This document shows, in pieces, positions 1-6,018 of a stretch of 7,486 nucleotides of DNA (positions are counted from its first letter, which is position 1; each line of letters opens with the position of its first letter). Position numbers and translations under genes: made by a program. The DNA comes from Calditrichia bacterium. GTDB taxonomy: Bacteria; Calditrichota; Calditrichia; RBG-13-44-9; J042. The DNA lies in contig JAUIFT010000105.1 of NCBI GenBank assembly GCA_030430345.1, positions 1-7,486 of the forward strand. Direction: 5' to 3'. The notes beneath the pieces are model-generated. The model was not told where the DNA came from. It saw nothing but the letters and a program-made list of their open reading frames with translations, and did not search any database.

Positions 1-2
1 TG

Positions 3-3000
3 ACTGCATGTATCCAGCAAAACAGTGTAGAAGAAGCGAACTTACTTATACAACAGTTTAAGTATGAACAAGCCAGTAACATATTGCAAAATATTATAGC
101 AGCAGACGCTAGCGATTCAGATGCACTTGCCAGCCTGCTCCGAATATATACCTTAACCGGGGACACGCTGTCGCTTAACAAGCTCCAGCAAAAACTCACC
201 TTCTCAAATGCCGGGGCTGTCCGGATGGCGCTTGGCAAATATTTTTTTCACACTGGTAAATTTGATAGTGCGGCATACCAGTTCGCCGGAATTGACCCCG
301 ATTCCGTATTCTCTTTGGAATCACACCGCTGGTTTAAGTTCGCCTTAAAAGGAATGCATGCCCGGCAGTTGAGCGAACTTGCTGCTCAGTTCATGCAACA
401 GGGGATGTATGATGCGGTCATCAATGTCAGTAATGAGGCAGATGAAGTATGGCAGGAAATTCAGCATATTTACGCCCGTATCCCTATACTGACGCAGCGT
501 GCATTAGCAAAACAATACCTGGGGGATTTCCAGGGCGCTGAGCATGATGCCCGGAAAAGCTTCCAAATATCCCAAAAAAGCGGCGATTATGTTCTCAAAG
601 CGCAGGCCTTAAAAGCAATGGGGATTGTTGCAGACGGTAAAGGAAATTACCTGGACGCAGCTGTCCACTTTAAAGCGGCAGTCAGTTTTGCCGATAGCGC
701 CGGTGCCCGGGGCAGGGAACTGAAACTGAGAACAGCCACCAACCTCGCCAGTGCCAAAAATGAATTGGGCGACAGTCAGGAAGTAGAATCGACCTATTTA
801 TGGGTTTGTGAGGAAAGTAAACAGTATCATTTAACCGATACGCGAATGGTAGCTATGTATAAGTTGGCAAGGTTTTATCATCAGTTGCAACAATATGACC
901 GGGCAATTCTATATCATGACTCTTCCAGCGCACTGGCTGCAACCCTGGGGAATTTAAACCTTGAGGCTGCAAACCTGGCTGGCATTGGCGCCATTCATTT
1001 TTTTCGTGATGACTATGAACAAGCCATTTCTTCTCTCCAAAGATCAAATGAATTATACCATTCCCAGGGCCAAATCGGCAACGAAGCCCGGGGTAAGAAT
1101 ATGCTGGCGCAGGCTTTTATGTATATGGGGCGATATTCAGACGCATTGACTACGGCGCAGGCAGCGTTATCAGCTGCCGAAACAATTACTGAAGACAAAG
1201 ACACGGCCATACGCATCCGTTTTGTCATCGCCCAAATATATGAATCGCAAGGAGATACCGCCAAAGCCATCAGCACCTTGGAAGAGATTTTGCCGCTGGC
1301 CCGTGAAATACAGTCGTATGAAATGATCGGGCATATTATCAATGCATTGGCAGTGTTCTATAGCAATTCCAATATTTTGCCCACTTCAGCAGATCAACTG
1401 GCAGCGGCGATTGTTGATGCGGAAAACCAACAGTATCCCTATCTGGCAGAGAAAATTCGTTTTACCCTGGCTAATGTTGCCGCAAAATTGAAAGATTATT
1501 CCCGTGCGATAGCCCTGCTGAATACGGTTATACAGAATGCTACTGCCATCCAGGATCTGGACCTGGCTGGCAACGCCTATGAAAGCCTCGGGGACATTCA
1601 CCGTGAAGCCGGCCGGAAAAGGAAAGCATTATCGGCTTATGAGCGGGCAGTCGCAGCGCGTGAACGCATTGTTAATCGGTTAAAAAACGAGCAAAACCGG
1701 GCAAGTTATTATGAAAAAATAAGATATCTGATTGAAAAACAAATCGACCTTGCATACCAGCTTGGCGATTATGAAGCCGTTTTTGATTATATTGAAAAAG
1801 CGAAATCCCGCACTTTCCTGAGCCTGTTGGCGGGGCGTGAATCAGCCCTTGCCGCCAGCGCTGACAGTGCAGTTAGCGGAACGGCGCATCGTTTACGGAA
1901 TAATATTGCCAATCTCCACGCGCAAATAATGAGCGAATATTCAACGACCACTAACCCGACTCAGGGGCCGGGTTTTCGAGCGTTGCTGGCGCAGATCGAT
2001 ACTGTAGAAGCAGAATATGCGAATTACATGAAGGATTTAAAATTAAGCGACCCCAATGTCAGCGTCCTTTTAGCGGATTATTCTGTTGGTGTACGCGATG
2101 TGCAGCACCATATACCTGCAAAGACACTCCTGCTTCAATATGCTGTACTGGAAGATTACCTTTTAATTTGTGCCGTCACGAATCAAGAATTAAGCGTTTT
2201 CAGGGTTGCTCTTTCGCGTAAAGAACTGCGCCGGGAAATCAATGGCTTAATCGGTCAGATGCAACAAGACCGGCTGGACGACCATTTTTGGCGTACCCGG
2301 TCCCAATTTCTAGGGCAGGTATTGTTTGACTCAATGAATGTGAATGGTCTCTTAAATGAAATCGATTCATTAATTGTACTACCAGATGATTATTTGCATT
2401 ATCTTCCTTTTCAAGTCATAGTTCAAGGCGAAGGATTTATAACCAGCCGATTTATCATCAATAATTACCCCTCAGCCAGCATCTTGAATCTGTTGCATTT
2501 TCCGACAGCAATTCCGACATACCAGACTGTCTTAGCAATGGGATATTCGCAAGGGTCTCTTCATTTTGTAGATGCGGAAGTAAAAGGCATCAAGAACATC
2601 TTTGGAGATGATGTCCTGATAGCAACAGGGATGACTGGTACCAAAAAGTACTTTAAGGAGAGTGCCGGCCGCGTTGATGTCATTCATATTGCTGCCCACA
2701 GTATTCCTTCAACTGCAGATCCCCTGTTATTCGCAATACAACTGGCACCGGATAGTGTTGATGCGGGACGACTTTATGTCCATGAAGTATTTGGCCTGAA
2801 ATTAAAGCGCTCGCTGGTGGTGCTGAGCGGATGTGAGACCGGCGTGGAAAAACACTATGATCGAGGTGTTTCTGCCGGTGGTGAGGTTATCGGATTAATC
2901 CGGGCATTCCTATTTGCCGGCGCCAGGTCGGTGGTTTCGACTTTATGGAAGGTGGATGATGAAGCTTCCGCGGTATTTATGCAGCATTTCTATCGTGAAT

Positions 3001-3116
3001 TGCAGAAGGGGCAAAAAGCGGCAACCGCCTTGCAGCGCGCGCAACAATCGATGATCACTAATCCTAAATTCCGTCACCCCTTCTTTTGGGCCGCTTATGT
3101 TGTATCTGGGGCATAA
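3..3116 (+). CDS. TPR-CHAT caspase-like protein, probable lipoprotein (5' partial)
   Basis: The N-terminal two thirds, to about codon 1800, is helical TPR-type repeat with motifs such as YLGDFQGAEHDARKSF, GNYLDAAVHFKAAV, QQYDRAILYHDSS and GRYSDALTTAQAAL. A linker (VFDYIEKAKSRTFLSLL) common in this family leads to a C-terminal CHAT protease domain. The predicted catalytic His lies in HIAAHS (codon 2697-2699) and the catalytic Cys in LSGCETG (codon 2832-2834), so the caspase-like dyad is intact. Family knowledge: CHAT domains are clan CD cysteine peptidases; TPRs usually sense or bind partners. The frame stays open from base 3, so the TTG at 84 is not the start. The first visible residues are T-A-C, preceded by a codon ending TG (Leu, Met or Val), matching a lipobox; I infer an exported lipoprotein whose signal peptide lies just left of the window. 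At least 1037 residues. Domain call is firm; localisation is inferred. Confidence 0.9.
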   Translation, partial: TACIQQNSVEEANLLIQQFKYEQASNILQNIIAADASDSDALASLLRIYTLTGDTLSLNKLQQKLTFSNAGAVRMALGKYFFHTGKFDSAAYQFAGIDPDSVFSLESHRWFKFALKGMHARQLSELAAQFMQQGMYDAVINVSNEADEVWQEIQHIYARIPILTQRALAKQYLGDFQGAEHDARKSFQISQKSGDYVLKAQALKAMGIVADGKGNYLDAAVHFKAAVSFADSAGARGRELKLRTATNLASAKNELGDSQEVESTYLWVCEESKQYHLTDTRMVAMYKLARFYHQLQQYDRAILYHDSSSALAATLGNLNLEAANLAGIGAIHFFRDDYEQAISSLQRSNELYHSQGQIGNEARGKNMLAQAFMYMGRYSDALTTAQAALSAAETITEDKDTAIRIRFVIAQIYESQGDTAKAISTLEEILPLAREIQSYEMIGHIINALAVFYSNSNILPTSADQLAAAIVDAENQQYPYLAEKIRFTLANVAAKLKDYSRAIALLNTVIQNATAIQDLDLAGNAYESLGDIHREAGRKRKALSAYERAVAARERIVNRLKNEQNRASYYEKIRYLIEKQIDLAYQLGDYEAVFDYIEKAKSRTFLSLLAGRESALAASADSAVSGTAHRLRNNIANLHAQIMSEYSTTTNPTQGPGFRALLAQIDTVEAEYANYMKDLKLSDPNVSVLLADYSVGVRDVQHHIPAKTLLLQYAVLEDYLLICAVTNQELSVFRVALSRKELRREINGLIGQMQQDRLDDHFWRTRSQFLGQVLFDSMNVNGLLNEIDSLIVLPDDYLHYLPFQVIVQGEGFITSRFIINNYPSASILNLLHFPTAIPTYQTVLAMGYSQGSLHFVDAEVKGIKNIFGDDVLIATGMTGTKKYFKESAGRVDVIHIAAHSIPSTADPLLFAIQLAPDSVDAGRLYVHEVFGLKLKRSLVVLSGCETGVEKHYDRGVSAGGEVIGLIRAFLFAGARSVVSTLWKVDDEASAVFMQHFYRELQKGQKAATALQRAQQSMITNPKFRHPFFWAAYVVSGA

Positions 3117-3304
3117 CTCCAGAGAGCAATTATTCAGATTACTTTTTGAGCAAGTAATATTTACAGCCCCTCCTCCACTCGTTGCCCGCACGCCGTTCAC
3201 CGGGCGCTACGTCCCTCGCGCCTATTCTCTGCGTTCGGCCAACTCGTTTGTTCAAGCGTAGCGTTCCTGCGAAACAGATAAAGCCGGGATGAACTGTCAA
3301 CTGA
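3117..3304. other. convergent intergenic spacer
   Basis: A spacer of 188 bp separates the convergent CHAT gene and FGE relic. Apart from the hairpin at 3138-3158 it is GC-rich around 3181-3230. Two overlapping short inverted repeats are visible there: GCCCG 3184-3188 with CGGGC 3201-3205, and GGCGC 3203-3207 with GCGCC 3218-3222. No open frame resembles a protein family. Confidence 0.5.
3138..3158 (+). terminator. weak AT-rich hairpin after the CHAT gene
   Basis: A 7-bp perfect stem (ATTACTT 3138-3144, AAGTAAT 3152-3158) with a 7-nt loop lies 21 nt after the TAA of the CHAT gene and is followed by ATTTA. It could end CHAT transcription, but the stem is AT-rich and there is no true U run. Confidence 0.25.
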
Positions 3305-3779
3305 CTACGGGACGAAAACCAACCGGAAGCCAACAAAGTAGCGGCGGTCGCCGGGGCCGAAGCCGTAGCGATCCGCCGAACGGCAACCCTGCGCGAAGTC
3401 GATCCAGCCACCGCCGCGCAACACCCGGCGCGAACCGTTTTTCGGACCAGGAGGATCCTGCACAGTTCCTTTTTCTTGGCATTCCTTATAATATTCTGCA
3501 CTATACCAATCCGCACACCATTCCCAAATATTACCGTGCATGTCGTAAAGACCCCAGTTACTCGCCTGTTTTTTACCGACCGGGTGGGGTTTGCCGCCTG
3601 AATTTTTTCTGTACCAAGCTATATCATCCAGTTTGTCGAATTAATCACGTCTGCTGAGGCCGAGGCCGGTCCGACAGGCGTATTCCCACTGCGCTTCCGT
3701 GGGCAACTTTCCGCCAACCCACTTACAGAAAATATAAGCATCGAACCAACTTACCATTATCACCGGCTGGTTTTCAGCT
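3305..3779 (-). pseudogene. fragment: C-terminal part of the FGE-like domain
   Basis: Entered after the frameshift, this segment reads [16 protein letters not shown] and [17 protein letters not shown], is cut by TAA 3641-3643, then resumes as FDKLDDIAWYRKNSGGK and NWGLYDMHGNIWEWCADWY to the stop at 3305-3307. An ATG at 3539-3541 opens a 78-residue stretch that is the most intact part. Canonical FGE uses a copper-binding cysteine pair in the segment after the RGGS-like motif; here only one Cys (in GCRSADR) is present, so even the intact ancestor was probably a binding or display domain of C-type-lectin fold and not a sulfatase-maturing enzyme. That last point is inference. Confidence 0.75.
3308..3413 (-). 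other. DGR variable-region-like C terminus of the FGE-like domain
   Basis: The last codons before the stop follow the layout of DGR variable regions in FGE/C-type-lectin targets: GGxW-xxx-Ax-x-CRSAxR-xxxx-P-xx-R-xxx-(I/V)GFR. At the usually variable positions the residues are I-D-F, G, D, Y-G-F-G, G-D, R-Y-F, and nearly all of their codons end in C or T (ATC, GAC, TTC, GGT, GAT, TAC, GGC, TTC, GGC, GGC, GAC, CGC, TAC, TTT). This is what adenine mutagenesis of AAY template codons would leave. The pattern is visible; the DGR origin is inferred. No matching template repeat or reverse transcriptase occurs in this window. Confidence 0.4.
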
Positions 3780-4010
3780 TCAAAAAAAACTTCCGTAGTC
3801 TTTTTCCCAGCGCTGGCGATGCCCGGGATTAAAGCGCTGGTACTGCCCCATGGTCACCAGATAGCAGCTCACTCGAAAAGGGGAAAGTTTAACCAGATGA
3901 ACAGGTTCTTCTTTATCTAATTGATAACTTCCCATTTTATATTTCCCCGTTTCGATCTTCGCAAGCCGCCAGAAGTTATCTTTTTTGAAGGCTTGCTTAT
4001 GAGAAGCGAA
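3780..4010 (-). pseudogene. fragment: N-terminal part of the FGE-like domain
   Basis: This segment is in the same frame as the NACHT piece but lies after its TAA. It reads FWRLAKIETGKYKMGSYQ, then DKEEPVHLVKLSPFRVS and [19 protein letters not shown], which is the standard opening of an FGE/SUMF1 domain: the K-MGS strand, the SPF strand and the VT-xx-QY helix. It ends at a TGA (3780-3782) created by the extra base in the T8 run. An ATG at 3931-3933 precedes GSYQLDKEEP, but no convincing ribosome binding site supports a new start. Confidence 0.7.
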
Positions 4011-4013
4011 TTA

Positions 4014-4652
4014 CCGTTCTTCTGGCCAGTAAGCGAACATCCCTTGACTGAGCTGCCCGGCTTCCGATGTGCCGATGGTCTGGAGCAGCGCATCGCAGTG
4101 GTAAAGCACCTCGCTGTCCGTCTCCCCGGTAAGGAAAATACCGGCATCGAGTATTTCCCATTCTTCGCTGAGGTTCCCGCGGATGCTGCGCACTATCTTC
4201 AACCGCTCCTCCCGCTCGATGCGCCCGGTCCACCATTTCCGGATCACTGCATGATCGACCTTTTCAGGATCGACATCGAGATAACAGCGGGCGGCGAGGG
4301 TGGGGCCGGCCTCAAAGAGCATTTCCAGTATCGGGGTGAGCTGAACGAGTAGCCCGACGGCAAGGCGGTTCACTTCCGTCCACAACGGATCGCTGATCCA
4401 CTGCAGGGGATTGCTCCCCGCCATCTCCTTCTCAATGATAGCCGTGAGAGAAGATTTTGGCCCGGCCTTCTCTTCCCACAGTTTTATTAACCGGGAGAGC
4501 CCGGCAGCCAGTTTGCGGGCGGCAAAAAATTCCCGGAAGGTGTTGTGTTGAAACTCATAAACCCGCTTGGCATTGGTCTCGCACAGGTTGGCGCTGCCCC
4601 GGTGGATCCCATCGATCAACCATAGCAGATTATTAGAACCATTCTCAGCCCA
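4014..4652 (-). pseudogene. fragment: C-terminal end of a NACHT-type NTPase
   Basis: This open segment of about 213 codons ends at the TAA 4011-4013; a TTG at 4617-4619 could serve as start for a 202-residue product. It contains the conserved winged-helix signature that follows NACHT ATPase modules, where F-x-H-x-TF-x-E-(Y/F)-x-AA is typical and FQHNTFREFFAARKLA is seen here, followed by a helical region rich in Leu and Glu. There is no P-loop or Walker B, so it cannot hydrolyse NTP. Just upstream of the TTG the frame reads NLLWLIDGIHRGS, still family-like, which shows the TTG is not an original start. Read as the surviving middle of the parent gene; whether the piece is translated is unknown. 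Confidence 0.65.
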
Positions 4653-4906
4653 TCAGTAGCGATATAAATTATTGGAAATTTGATAAATATAGTCGTTAGC
4701 CAAATAATGATAAAGGGATTTTTGTTTACCAAATGGCATTCAAAATTAGAAAAATCCATTTTTCTCCGTCTGTATTATCTGACAGTTTCGTTATTCAGCG
4801 ACAATGGGAATAGAGTAATTGCCTGGCAGCGAAGATTGTATTTCTAAATTCCCGCGCATACTTGCACTGATAATACCGTAGGGTATTCTGTTTTGGTGGA
4901 GGCAGT

Positions 4907-4935
4907 AAAAAAGCCCCACTATTTTGAGTGAGGCT
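4907..4935 (-). terminator. intrinsic terminator, minus strand
   Basis: On the minus strand AGCCTCAC (4935-4928) pairs with GTGGGGCT (4919-4912) through 8 bp with one U-G wobble and an 8-nt loop, followed directly by a U6 tract (4912-4907). This is a standard Rho-independent terminator; on the plus strand no T run follows. Confidence 0.65.
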
Positions 4936-5056
4936 GCAATTTAAACAAGGGTAGCCTCCTCACGCCATAAAAAAGGCTTGGACACCGGATATGGCGTTCA
5001 GAAGCATACCCCAAAATGGGTGTGTATAGCATAAGTCTATATCCATTTTATACTTG
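4907..5056 (-). ncRNA. candidate small RNA of about 150 nt
   Basis: This is defined only by a promoter-like pair (5063-5091) and a good intrinsic terminator (4907-4935) on the same strand with no open frame of note between. The transcript would contain an internal perfect 8-bp stem (arms at 4990-4997 and 4962-4969) whose loop carries six U residues, and a GUGAGGAGGCU stretch that could act as a ribosome-binding-like or anti-SD-pairing segment. Its terminator arm (4928-4935) can alternatively pair with 4953-4963. It does not match tRNA, tmRNA or another RNA family I recognise. It could also be the 5' leader of the now-truncated NACHT-FGE gene, left orphaned. Confidence 0.35.
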
Positions 5057-5062
5057 TGTCAA

Positions 5063-5091
5063 ATTCTGCATAATCCTTTCCGGCTTGTCAA
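5063..5091 (-). promoter_or_regulatory. candidate sigma-70-type promoter on the minus strand
   Basis: Reading the minus strand, a perfect -35 box TTGACA (5091-5086) is followed after 17 nt by CAGAAT (5068-5063), which matches the -10 consensus at 4 of 6 positions. The expected start is near 5056. A second TTGACA lies at 5062-5057 with TAGACT (4 of 6) after 17 nt, so two overlapping promoters are possible. The nearest downstream element is the intrinsic terminator at 4907-4935. Confidence 0.4.
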
Positions 5092-5125
5092 ATCCCTTAT
5101 ATACTTAATTTTTAAGGAGGCTCTC

Positions 5126-5317
5126 TTGCATCCTAGAGGTCCCCCAATAAAAAAGACCCTGTTCGCCGTCAATCGAGCCAGGGTCTTCAAAAGCACGCTT
5201 CCGTGGTGTTTTGTGTGGAATCAAAGCCCTGAACGGGTATTTTGTTTCCACACCACGGGGCTTTCTAATGTATGCAAACTTTATACGCGAACCAACATAA
5301 ATGGAGAACAATCATGA
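5126..5317 (+). CDS. possible leader ORF overlapping the operon start (doubtful)
   Basis: A 63-codon frame begins with TTG at 5126, 5 nt after a perfect AAGGAGG (5114-5120), and its TGA (5315-5317) overlaps the ATG at 5314 in an ATGA arrangement, the layout of translational coupling. Against it: the peptide is rich in Cys, Trp, Arg and Pro, resembles no family I know, and its sequence is dominated by inverted repeats (5153-5187, 5201-5264) that explain the bases better as RNA structure. The next gene also has its own SD. It could be a regulatory leader peptide or chance. Confidence 0.2.
   Translation: MHPRGPPIKKTLFAVNRARVFKSTLPWCFVWNQSPERVFCFHTTGLSNVCKLYTRTNINGEQS
5149..5187 (-). terminator. 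intrinsic terminator, minus strand, no gene upstream of it
   Basis: A 9-bp perfect stem, AAGACCCTG 5153-5161 with CAGGGTCTT 5179-5187, has a 17-nt loop. On the minus strand the stem is followed by a U tract (5154-5149). On the plus strand it is followed by CAAAA only. The minus strand further upstream (5188 to 7486) is covered by plus-strand genes, so what it terminates is unclear; it may guard against antisense transcription into the intergenic region. Confidence 0.55.
5201..5264 (+). promoter_or_regulatory. structured leader with crossing stems ahead of the vWA operon
   Basis: CCGTGGTGT (5201-5209) is complementary to ACACCACGG (5250-5258). An alternative 13-bp pairing uses CCGTGG 5201-5206 and TGTGGAA 5214-5220 against 5246-5258 with a 7-nt bulge. 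AAAGCCC (5223-5229), inside that loop, is complementary to GGGCTTT (5258-5264) outside it. The stems therefore either exclude each other or form an H-type pseudoknot. It sits about 40-110 nt before the operon's first ATG. Whether it is transcribed as a leader is unknown. Confidence 0.35.
5242..5269 (+). promoter_or_regulatory. candidate promoter of the vWA operon
   Basis: TTGTTT (5242-5247), a 16-nt spacer and TCTAAT (5264-5269, 5 of 6 to the -10 consensus) would start transcription near 5276, leaving a leader of under 40 nt before the ATG at 5314. The -35 match is only 3 of 6, and the element overlaps the 5201-5264 inverted repeats, so the two readings compete. Confidence 0.3.
5303..5316 (+). 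repeat. 14-nt translation-initiation repeat, copy 1
   Basis: GGAGAACAATCATG covers the SD, spacer and ATG of the vWA lipoprotein gene. It is identical to 7049-7062, the same elements of the third gene in the operon. The middle gene has an unrelated spacer. Confidence 0.8.
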
Positions 5318-6018
5318 AATATAAAATTGTTGAGAAAACATTTTCAATCCTGGCTGGCTTCACCGGTTGCATCATTTCTGTTTTTATCATTACCGGATGC
5401 CAGTTTGATTTCACCCCACGGGCGCTCCAAATTTATAAGCAGCACCCAATTGTCGTATTCCTTGCTTATGATGTCAGCATATCCGCCCAGGAAGTAGTCC
5501 CTGAAATTACCCCCTTAGCCATCGACACATTGCTATCTCTCGTGCGCTACCGTTCCGGGGAATTCGGTTTTACCGCCATCGGTGAAAAGAAGCCGCGTTT
5601 GACCTCGCTGCGCTTTATGCCGGAGACCGGCGACATTCGTAACCGTAAACGCAAAAAACAACTAAACAACCGGCAGCTCTCCCGGGTGCGCCGGGAAGTC
5701 TATGAGATTATTCGCGACCGTTCCGATAAACGCACCCATTTGTTTGATGCCCTGGAGTTATCGCTAACCTTTCTTTCCGAGCCGCATTTGCCGGACAGCG
5801 CCAACAGGTTTTTGATTGTCGTCAGCGATTTCGAGGATGACGTCCGTAATCAGCAGCAACGGCAGCCGCTGCAGGTTCCGGAGAATATTACCGTCCTGGC
5901 GCTGGGCAGCGAGCCGCTCGCGATCGAGAAAATATTGACTCCCGGACCCAATGTCATTCCCTATACTTCATTAGATGGGGTCATCCATTTCTTAAACCAG
6001 GAGAAAAATAATGACTAG
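5314..6018 (+). CDS. lipoprotein with a von Willebrand factor A-like domain
   Basis: The product is 234 residues. The start at 5314 is chosen over the ATG at 5272 because GGAG lies 7 nt upstream and the protein then begins with a type II signal peptide: a basic start, a hydrophobic run at about residues 10-26 and lipobox ITGC with Cys29. The rest, about residues 45-230, reads as a vWA fold: a strand ending in the MIDAS motif D53-V-S55-I-S57, Thr141 in THLFDAL, and Asp172 in LIVVSDFEDD, so all three metal-binding loops are present. vWA domains bind protein partners through a divalent metal. A basic stretch near residues 108-127 (RNRKRKKQLNNR) is unusual. The last codons overlap the next gene by 8 nt, implying coupled translation. 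Anchored in the inner or outer membrane facing the periplasm; Gln at +2 does not suggest inner-membrane retention. Partner unknown. Confidence 0.8.
   Translation: MKYKIVEKTFSILAGFTGCIISVFIITGCQFDFTPRALQIYKQHPIVVFLAYDVSISAQEVVPEITPLAIDTLLSLVRYRSGEFGFTAIGEKKPRLTSLRFMPETGDIRNRKRKKQLNNRQLSRVRREVYEIIRDRSDKRTHLFDALELSLTFLSEPHLPDSANRFLIVVSDFEDDVRNQQQRQPLQVPENITVLALGSEPLAIEKILTPGPNVIPYTSLDGVIHFLNQEKNND
5999..6003 (+). promoter_or_regulatory. ribosome binding site inside the vWA gene
   Basis: AGGAG lies 7 nt before ATG 6011 and within the last codons of the vWA gene. It fixes the start of the membrane protein and supports coupled translation across the 8-nt overlap. Confidence 0.75.

Larger units (their letters stand above)
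3305..4652 (-). pseudogene. degraded NACHT-FGE (SUMF1-like) fusion gene
   Basis: Translating the minus strand from 4652 down to 3305 gives one continuous family architecture spread over two frames. First comes the C-terminal end of a NACHT/STAND NTPase (FQHNTFREFFAARKL), then a short linker, then an FGE/SUMF1 domain in normal motif order: [96 protein letters not shown]. Lesions: an in-frame TAA at 4011-4013, a +1 base in the T8 run (plus-strand A8 at 3782-3789) giving TGA at 3780-3782, and an in-frame TAA at 3641-3643. The 5' part with Walker motifs is missing; the frame closes at 4653-4655, where the sequence turns AT-rich. The gene therefore looks truncated and decayed. Single-base assembly error could explain the homopolymer lesion but hardly all of them. 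The fused NACHT-FGE origin is inferred from collinearity; the FGE identity is strong. Confidence 0.85.
4653..5313. other. structured intergenic region without a convincing protein gene
   Basis: About 660 bp lie between the broken 5' end of the minus-strand relic and the plus-strand operon. The stretch 4653-4880 is AT-rich and shows nothing I can name. From 4880 onward there are repeated A6-plus-GC-stem units (A6 at 4907-4912, 4969-4974 and 5149-5154), several inverted repeats, two TTGACA boxes on the minus strand and a strong AAGGAGG on the plus strand. An additional perfect 8-bp inverted repeat is ACGCCATA 4962-4969 with TATGGCGT 4990-4997. A wobble-containing 8-bp stem lies at 5003-5024. 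Confidence 0.6.

Noticed and set aside
84..86. TTG as the start of the CHAT gene
   Set aside because: The same frame is open to the window edge with family-like, lipoprotein-like residues, and there is no SD before 84.
3117..3304. Template repeat of a DGR downstream of the variable-region-like end
   Set aside because: No segment in this spacer or elsewhere in the window matches the region around GGCTTCCGG; only short GC inverted repeats are present.
3289..3657. Plus-strand frame of 122 codons over the FGE relic
   Set aside because: It is the complement of clear FGE motifs on the minus strand, and its Arg/Ser/Pro-rich translation is a typical shadow.
3641..4013. Stop-codon recoding (TAA read as an amino acid) to rescue the FGE gene
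   Set aside because: TAA ends two intact genes here (3114-3116, 7046-7048), and a separate frameshift would still break the protein.
3921..4352. Plus-strand frame of 143 codons over the NACHT fragment
   Set aside because: It overlaps the minus-strand frame carrying the FQHNTFREFFAAR signature and resembles no family.
4880..5264. CRISPR array or insertion-sequence ends suggested by repeated A6-GC units and inverted repeats
   Set aside because: The units are not identical or regularly spaced, there are no direct repeats with spacers, no paired terminal inverted repeats and no transposase.
5272..5274. ATG 5272 as the start of the vWA lipoprotein gene
   Set aside because: No SD precedes it and it would add 14 residues before the signal peptide; ATG 5314 has GGAG at 7 nt and gives a normal type II signal peptide.
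5054..5317. Plus-strand frame of 87 codons starting at ATG 5054
   Set aside because: No SD at 5054 and a sequence shaped by inverted repeats; only the internal TTG at 5126 with AAGGAGG is worth a mention, and that at low confidence.
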